Below are positions 57,960 through 64,000 of a DNA stretch of 64,000 bases, one piece after another. This DNA comes from Craterostigma plantagineum (lineage: Eukaryota > Streptophyta > Magnoliopsida > Lamiales > Linderniaceae), in NCBI GenBank assembly GCA_027422505.1, contig JAPQWV010000017.1:12587501-12651500 (forward strand), written 5' to 3'. The notes beneath the pieces are model-generated. The model made no database searches and was not told the DNA's origin. It saw only the letters and a list, made by a program, of their open reading frames with translations. Position 1 is the stretch's first letter, and the number at the start of each line of letters is the position of its first letter. The position numbers were made by a program, and so were the translations under genes.

Positions 57960-58150
57960 CGTCATCCACAATAGGAACGTGTTCCACACCGGTCGGAATG
58001 GGTTGTCATCGTTTTTGTCAAATTCTTCTTCATCGTCCACATCACCGATGCCAACAACACCCCGAATCCCTTGAAGAACAATATGCCATCCACTATTCGT
58101 AGGATCACGCACATAAATACTTGTTTAGCTTGAGTTGCGAGATCCACTAT
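57960..58150 (-). pseudogene. CACTA transposase remnant (DUF4216-like C-terminus)
   Basis: The minus strand reads LATQAKQVF and, after a one-base loss, VRDPTNSGWHIVLQ, VVGIGDVDDEEEFD and PFRPVWN. This is the DUF4216-type end of CACTA transposases (ASQAKQVFYV.DP). The large catalytic TNP2 region expected upstream (above 58150) is absent. It lies just upstream of the accessory gene start, the normal gene order. Confidence 0.65.
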
Positions 58151-59212
58151 GGGCTTTAAGGGTCCTTATCACTCCAACCTAACCCATCTTAAACATCTAC
58201 TATCTCTAGTAAATGTTTATTTAAGTGTGAATATTGACGAAAAATTTAGCAGCATTTCCCCGTAGTTCTCCAAGTAGACCAAAAGTATGAAAGGATAAAT
58301 CCACTTCATATGTCTACTCAGAGAACGTTTAAGGGAAATGAAACCAAACATTCCATCAATATCAAGCTTAAACACACATTTACGACCTAAGCGATAGTAA
58401 ACGTTTAAGAACGGTCCCAAAACGGGGACCATTCAAGACTTACTCCTAATGAGCAAACCTTGAACGGGTATCTAAAACACATGCATTACAAAAAATTAGC
58501 ACATATTCACATAGAAAATGGTAATTAGATAGATTACGGGGTTCGAAGATTACCCGTAATCGTCCGAAATCAAACCAAAACTAACGAGCATGGCTGCCCA
58601 CGCACGAAACTCCAATTCTCAGCAAGATATCACGATCAAGGAACCCCCTAAATTGCCAAAAATTGCCCAAATTGCCCAAAAATCCTAATTTCGAAACAAA
58701 ATTGGGCAAATTCAACACCAAATTCGCAAATTGGAACTTAATAACAGCAAAATCGAGTTGTATAACATGAATCAAGCAAATACATACGAAAAGTGGACGA
58801 AAAATGTCGAAAAACCGAATAACCCATTCGAAATCGCCCAAAACCCTAATTTCGAAACATGGGCAAAATCAACACCAAATTCGCAAATTGGAACTTAGAA
58901 ATAGCAAAATCGATATGTATAACATGAAGTCAAGCAAAAACATATGAAAAGTGGACGAAAATTTTGAAAAACTGAAGAACCCATTAGTAATCGCATATAC
59001 TATACCACGGTCGTCGTTCGTCGCCGAAGACTAGTCGTTCTCCCTCCGCCGCCTTACGCCGGTGTCACGTCGTCTAGCGTCTCGGTTAGTCACGGTCGGT
59101 ATTGCCCGACGCGAATTCGTAGTGCTCGTCGACTGTTGTCTGTGTTGAAGTGGGATAGCGAAATTATGTTTGTGTTGAAGTGGGTTCGCGCGAAATCTAA
59201 TTTTATTAAAGC
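58151..59212. repeat. CACTA internal region with a 161-bp tandem duplication (58684-58994)
   Basis: 58684-58844 is repeated at 58845-58994 (both beginning CCTAATTTCGAAAC) with scattered changes. 58160-58480 shows no recognisable domain. 59000-59210 contains CGTCGT-rich sequence. No gene supported. Confidence 0.65.
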
Positions 59213-59404
59213 ATAGGCGACGGTTGCCACTCGTAATCGTCGCATATACTATATTCCGGAGTATATGCGACGCTTATAAGACAAACTGCCGCCTATGCTT
59301 TTAAATATAAAAAAAATTAAATTCGGGGAAGTATAGGCGACGGTTTGCGGAGAAAACGCATCGTCTATAGTTTTTGGGAGCTATAAGCGACTGTTTTTTG
59401 TAAG
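59213..59404. repeat. CACTA right subterminal repeats
   Basis: ATAGGCGACGGTTGCC, TATGCGACG, ATAGGCGACGGTTTGCGG and ATAAGCGACTGTT recur here in the style of 46757-46990, marking the approach to the right end. The terminal CACTA inverted repeat is displaced by SIRE-C. Confidence 0.75.
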
Positions 59405-59409
59405 AAACC

Positions 59410-59760
59410 TGTTAGGTCCTACGATTAACAACTCTATGATCCTAGGCATGAATTCTAAGTAATTCGATGATAACGATTGACATTAAGATTCGATCGAAAA
59501 ACTCTAATGAAGAACGAGAGAGAGAATTCGAGTAGAGTGAGAAAGTTACTGTTGTTTCTCTCTCTAGAAATTGAATTGCAAGCCTTTGGATCAATTTTCA
59601 AAACTTTCTCTATTAAGCTCAATGTGTACAATCCTATTTATACCAAACAAACTTGGTATAAATAACAAACAAGTCCTAAACTAAGGACAAATATACAAAA
59701 CGCCCCTAATTACAAGGACAACTAATGAAATCAAGCACAATTCTAAAAGTATACTCTACA
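59410..59760 (-). repeat. SIRE-C 3' LTR (351 bp)
   Basis: Minus strand TGTAGAGTATAC...GGACCTAACA. TATA box TATAAATAGG with the inverted repeat TATACCAA/TTGGTATA at 59640-59661. Its terminal ~50 bp match the end of SIRE-A at 4500-4549. Confidence 0.85.
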
Positions 59761-60900
59761 ATCTCCCCCTTTGTGCTTGATTGCGTCTCCGCGCTATTTG
59801 TCCTCGTCGGGCATAATATGATCTGCGCAAGCCCAGCGCATGCTCATAATCCCTTATCGTCTCCCTAAGCTTCAGACGCTCCTCGATGTCATCTAGCAAT
59901 TCCATCAGGAGCGGCTGTTCTCTCACGAACCTGTGGATCCTCAGCATAGTATCTCGGTTGATTTCTTCCAACCTCTGCTCGATATTCCGTCTGATGACCT
60001 TGAGCGTTCTGTCGCAAAACTTATGAATCTCTGTCTTCAGCATCAACCTGGTCTTTTGGGCAATTGGATTGTTGTCGGTGATGCCGATGACCGAGCTGAT
60101 GTGCACATGATTGCTTGGAAGCCCTTCGATCTCAAGTCCTTTGTTGAGTGGTTCGGCCATGTTAACCTTCTTCATGTTGCTCTCCAGAGCCATCTGAAGG
60201 TCGTGTGTGGCGAAGTACTTGACTTGGCGCATCATGAACCGGTAGAGCCCTTCGAGGCCTTCTTTCTTGATGAAGCCTTGAGGACCTTTGTACTTTTCCA
60301 CGTACAGCTTGTAGAGGTTGTACACCTCATCAGCAGGGAGGTACGGTAGGTCGCTCTCGCTCAGTTCCTCTCGGGTTCTGTCCACTCGCTCAATGACGTA
60401 GTAAGGTGTTGGAAGTCCTCCTTTGCAAAGTAGACGCTGAGGAGTTGGCATATTGGGGAGAGACTCTTATAATGGTTCTTGGCTTGTCCTTTAGTCATCC
60501 CCAGCCTTACGTTAGGTCCTAGTTGGGTCAGCATCCATAGATATGTGATCCTCTTCTGCTGATTCCAGTGAGAGATCCCTCTTAGCTCGAATTCATTCGG
60601 CTTCTTGACCCTGTCCGTTGACCTCCAGATTTGTTCACGAACATCTTCAAGGAAGGGGATTTCGATTTGAATATCTTCCCACGGCGTGTCGACCCGAACG
60701 GTCCCTGACATTTGCCTTGTGGGGGAAGCCGCTCGTTGTGCGATCAACTCTGATAGCCTTGGGATGTCTCGTTGGTAGTCTTCACCTTCCTGAAGTTCGT
60801 CGTCTTCTATGATTACAATGTCCACGGACGCCTGTTGTAGAAAATGCCGAACGTCCTGAAACCGCTGTCTTTGATGCTCCTCGGGCATGGAATGGGTCAT
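59756..60900 (-). pseudogene. SIRE-C envelope-like protein, C-terminal half in two frames
   Basis: 60900-60361 holds TPWEDIQIEIPFLEDVREQIW, NEFELRGISHWNQQKRITYLW. A frame -1 to it (open from about 60451 to 59756) holds LPTPYYVIERVDRTREELSE, MMRQVKYFATHDLQMALES, MKKVNMAEP and a Leu/Arg-rich helical end. Both blocks align with SIRE-B (15533-17811). The last codons run through the polypurine tract, and the stop TAG lies in the first bases of the LTR. No membrane segment is evident. The conserved C-terminal block has no function I recognise. Confidence 0.7.
59761..59773 (-). other. SIRE-C polypurine tract
   Basis: CAAAGGGGGAGAT on the minus strand, directly before the LTR. Same tract as in SIRE-B and the composite. 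It is also inside the last codons of the envelope-like frame. Confidence 0.85.
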
Positions 60901-60926
60901 CCATTGTCCTTCGAAGATGCATCTGT

Positions 60927-62934
60927 CTAGAACTTTGTGTGGATTGACGCGAGTCCTGATAGTCCCTGTTGGTCTGGAGCGACTAAGGGAGTAACTTGGG
61001 TAGCTGCTAGGGCTACAAGCATCGCAGCACTTGCTTCTTCTTCCGGAAGCAAGGGGCTTGAGTAGATCGGTGGTGTGGGCGGAGGCGTCGTGAGGTGAAA
61101 GGTTGGTGGGTCGATGTGAGCGATCCGGTGCGTGGTGTGGGTGGTTTGTGTTTGGGTTTGGGTTTGAGTTTCACCAGCTCCAGCGCTTGTTTGTGTAGCT
61201 CCCGGGCCTTGTCCTTGGCCACTTGTGGATGTCCTTAGCCTCTTCTCCCCCTCATGAGGATCCTGATCGTCAGGGTCGTCATGTCGGGGTCTGGAGCGGG
61301 AGTCTTGGCCTCGGCAAGAGTCAGGAGGTGGCTCAGGATGATCCACCAATCGCCTGTACAGAGACTCTTCTTGAGGCGACCGGTTGGAGAGGCCGATCAG
61401 TCGGGCGAGTAGGATGTCGTGGAGCTCGATTATGGGTATGGTGTATGGGTTGATGAGGATGGATGAATTGGCTAAAGGGTCGGTGGGTATGGGTTGTGGA
61501 GGTGTGAGGGTGGGTTGTGACGAGGTGCCTTCGGAGACAAATGCTTTCCCGGTGTCTCTGCGGGATGTCTCTATGGCAGTATACACTCTCTCCATTATTT
61601 TGTCTTCAATCGATTGAACAGCAGTGGAGAGAGCGGCTTGGAATTGCTCGTTCGTCACAAACGGTGTCGGACGCCTCCTTGGATGGACCAGGACGACTGA
61701 TGTCGCCTGTTATCAACCCTTGAGTAGACACCGACTCTTCAGGTTGGCTCACAGTCACTTGAGGTTATGACATTACGAGACTTCCACCCAATCCTTGAGT
61801 CGAATCGTGAAGATTCGACTCTATGGGCGTTGTGGCAGGCTCGGGTTACGCCTGCGAATCAGACACCACGAGAATTGGTTGCGTCTCAAGATTGAGCGAA
61901 GAAGCGCCAGCAACACTTGTAGATGTGGTCAGCGTAGTATCTGGTGCGTTGGTGACGGCCGGGAAGAGGGACTCCAGCTGAATGCTAAGTCTCCTGGGAG
62001 TCCTCCTTATCAGGCTTATTTCCGCGTCAGACTCCGTGTCAGACGGGGTGGCCGTGTGAGGAGTGAGGACACGATCGATGTCCTCCAGTGTCTGATTCAT
62101 CACCGGTGGAAGAGTGCTTTTGCCCCATTTCGACTTCGGGCTGTGCTACTGGTTGAAGAACCTCCTCAATGGTTTCTTCGAGCATGCCAACATGAACGGG
62201 CACTTCCACTTGATACTCATGTGCAGGAGCCTCGAGCGCCATCTCAGTAGCCACGACGTCTATCAACGTATCATCTACGTCGGGCATTGGTTCTTCGACC
62301 AATGGAGACTCCTGTTGAAGCTCCTGGGCGACAACATCTATCATCGCGTCGTCAGGGCTTTGGTGATGTTGCGGTTGAGGAGGGCTCATGTGTACATCTG
62401 CTGGGGGCCCTCTAATCATTTTCTCGGTGAGGTGATGTTCCCGGCAGTATCTCTCGAACGGTAACCCATTTGATGGAAATCAGCCACCAGTTCTTCATCT
62501 GATGGGAGGGGGTCGTAGTTTTGGCTGTGAGGGAGGTCAAGTAGAGCTCTGAACTCGTTCTTGCCCATGCAGATGTTTCCCGTCCCTACAACCGTCGTGA
62601 AATGGTATCCCCCGTCCAAGATGATGCTCTTGATCATCCGCCAAAGCTGCTGGAGGTAGACCATCGGCACTGATGCCGTCACGGTAAGTTCATGCCATAG
62701 TGGATGGCCTTGAAGGATAGACACGATAATGTCGTCTGGACACCGGAAGGTGGCCAGATCCAATTGGAAGTTCGTGTCGTGGACATTGAGGTATAAGGAC
62801 TTCTCGTATATGTGATTATATGTTGGGTAGCGATCCATCTGAAAAAAATAAGAAACATAACAAATCATTAGTTCATAATTTTTCACATTAGTCAAAAATG
62901 AATTTAATTTCATCAAACTATAATATTGTTTCAA
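60927..62934 (-). pseudogene. SIRE-C envelope-like protein, N-terminal half, shortened
   Basis: The likely start is the ATG at 62838 (MDRYPTYNHIYEK), because it follows directly on a pyrimidine-rich run ending TTTTTTTCAG and aligns with the SIRE-B start. Motifs: IIVSILQGHPLWHELTVTASV, VYLQQLWR, LLDLPHSQNYDPLPSDEELV. The WRTLYLLVNKCMSGK portion of SIRE-B is missing. A stop at 62416 and frame changes near 62400, 62040 and 61700 follow. Middle pieces (62419-61846, 61658-60927) are acidic and Pro/Ser/Thr-rich, with DxxIDVVAxE repeated twice. Confidence 0.65.
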
Positions 62935-64000
62935 GTCATGACATGTTTTGATGAATTTTGAATTGAAATCGTATGATATGCATATACGATTCTTGTTTTA
63001 AAAAAAACGTAATGGCATGATTGTAATTTCGAATTAAACATGTAATGCGTGAAAAGGAGTTAGAAATTTTTCTAAGTGTTGAATCGTGAAAAAGACACTA
63101 TTCATGCCGAGAAATTTTTCGCTCGAAAATTTCGGTGTCAAATTGATTTCCTTATGCATTGATTTCAATTGCAATAACTCCTTTTAATTTTGCGATCGAG
63201 AAAATTATATTCGCTAATGTTAGCTGTAAAGGACTTAGAAAAAAACTTCTAAGTGTTGAAATTGAAATCGTGAGACTGTAGCCGATCAATTTTATGATCG
63301 AGAAATATTCCGCCTAAATTTACGATCGAGAAATTATATCTCAGGTAAATTTACTATCGAGAAATTTTCCTCAATTGAATAAAAGTTTTCGATTTGAAAT
63401 ATGTCGAGCGATATGTGATTTTCGATCCTAAGTAAACATTTTCGCTGCAATATTTTTCAATCGAGAAATTAGTCAACGAAAGACTAAGTCAACCGTCGAG
63501 AAATTTTTCAATCAATTAAATCCTTAGCGGCGAATTTTACGATAAAAAAATTAAGCGTTGAAAATTAATTTTTCGCTGATAAATTTTTTTGCGACCGAAA
63601 TAAAATGAAATCGAAAATTCTATTTGCGATAGTAAGTTTTGCGCTCGATCTAAGTTGCATCTAAATTGTCTATTCAGCACCTAAGTTTTTCGCTTGCAGA
63701 AAATCCTAATTAGATTTCTCGGTGGTAAGTGATTTTTCGGTCAAAATTTTCTATCTTAGCGACTAAGTCAAAATTTTTATCGATCGAGAACTAATTCGAC
63801 ACAAACAGTATCTCAATTGAATCGGAATTCAATTAAGTCTGTTTGCGATCGACAAAGTTCTTTGATGGCTTTAAACATTCAAATGCCCAGTTTTATCTAA
63901 AGTCAAATCAGAGTCGAAGATGCAGATTTTCCAAAGATTTATACTACCAGATTCATCAAGAACATCGAAACTATCTTAAGTGCAGACATTAACTTCAGAT
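62935..64000 (-). repeat. SIRE-C spacer with GAGAAATTT-type repeats
   Basis: Equivalent to 12200-14094 of SIRE-B. From 63100 to 63790 it is full of CGAGAAATTTT, TTTCGCT and GATCGAGAAA variants in both orientations. No gene. Confidence 0.65.

Larger units (their letters stand above)
46737..59409 (-). mobile_element. CACTA (En/Spm-like) transposon, transposase-deleted, with nested insertions
   Basis: The left end is CACTAGTACAAAATAAGAC at 46737, followed by hairpin-forming ATAGGCGACGGTT repeats. The same repeats return at 59213-59404, where SIRE-C interrupts the element, so the right terminus lies beyond the window. On the minus strand it carries a scrap of the transposase C-terminus (57960-58150) and an accessory gene with Transposase_24, DUF8039-like and Ulp1-like parts. 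The composite retroelement (48903-56418) splits the accessory gene. With no transposase core it could move only with outside help. Confidence 0.8.
59410..64000 (-). mobile_element. SIRE-C: minus-strand SIRE-like element, 3' end only
   Basis: From left to right on the plus strand: 3' LTR (59410-59760), polypurine tract complement, envelope-like frames (to 62934), then a GAGAAATTT-rich spacer running out of the window. Pol, gag and the 5' LTR must lie beyond 64000. The left target duplication would be AAACC (59405-59409). It is inserted into the CACTA next to its right end. Confidence 0.85.

Noticed and set aside
58217..58432. DUF4218-like or other transposase domain
   Set aside because: The open frame is short and only vaguely similar (KWIYPFILLVYLENYGE); not enough to call.
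1..64000. CRISPR arrays, bacterial operons, rRNA, complete tRNA genes, hammerhead ribozyme motifs
   Set aside because: Looked for and not found. Regular repeats present are retroelement leader tracts, microsatellites and transposon tandem units.

Overview
This is a repeat-dominated stretch of nuclear DNA from a flowering plant, most likely a dicot. It has plant Ty1/copia, MULE and CACTA transposons, a type-B cytokinin response regulator with GT-AG introns, and no bacterial gene organisation. Species cannot be told from the window. The only host-gene sequence recognised is the split type-B ARR; nearly everything else is transposon, and most coding parts are broken.

Layout. 1-4549 (+): decayed SIRE/Maximus-like copia element (SIRE-A), ending inside the LTR of an older minus-strand copia element (COPIA-1, 4550-23562). 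COPIA-1 is split in its integrase by a young, full-length SIRE-like element (SIRE-B, 6586-18165, +) with 296-bp LTRs and the target duplication GGCAC. 23563-26801: dispersed repeats, including a possible SINE head. 26802-29790 (-): decayed copia COPIA-2. 31121-31245: orphan PBS and 113-bp LTR. 32276-43421 (-): type-B ARR gene split inside an AAT repeat by an 8.5-kb MULE (33842-42380) that carries a mudrA-like transposase (+) and a DUF1985/Ulp1-like protease gene (-). 46737-59409 (-): CACTA transposon whose transposase is reduced to a C-terminal scrap but which keeps an accessory gene (Transposase_24, DUF8039-like, Ulp1-like). That gene is interrupted by a three-LTR, two-body, non-coding SIRE derivative (48903-56418, target duplication GGATC). 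A third SIRE-like element (SIRE-C, minus, from 59410) cuts the CACTA near its right end and runs out of the window.

How the parts relate. SIRE-A, -B, -C and the non-coding composite belong to one extended family. Features shared by several of them are a tRNA-Met primer site, an AAGGGGGAGA polypurine tract, leader or spacer tracts of CGAAAATTTT/GAGAAATTT repeats, an inverted repeat TATACC(A)(A)...(T)(T)GGTATA that contains the LTR TATA box, and a downstream 'envelope-like' protein.

The most interesting signal is an interleaved pair of 8-bp inverted repeats with H-type pseudoknot topology. It overlaps the protease active-site codons at the gag-pol junction of SIRE-A and SIRE-B. In the coding-dead composite it is repeated three times in tandem, with compensating base changes in stem 1. 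This looks like a cis-acting RNA element kept after coding was lost. All calls come from reading the sequence; no searches or folding programs were run.
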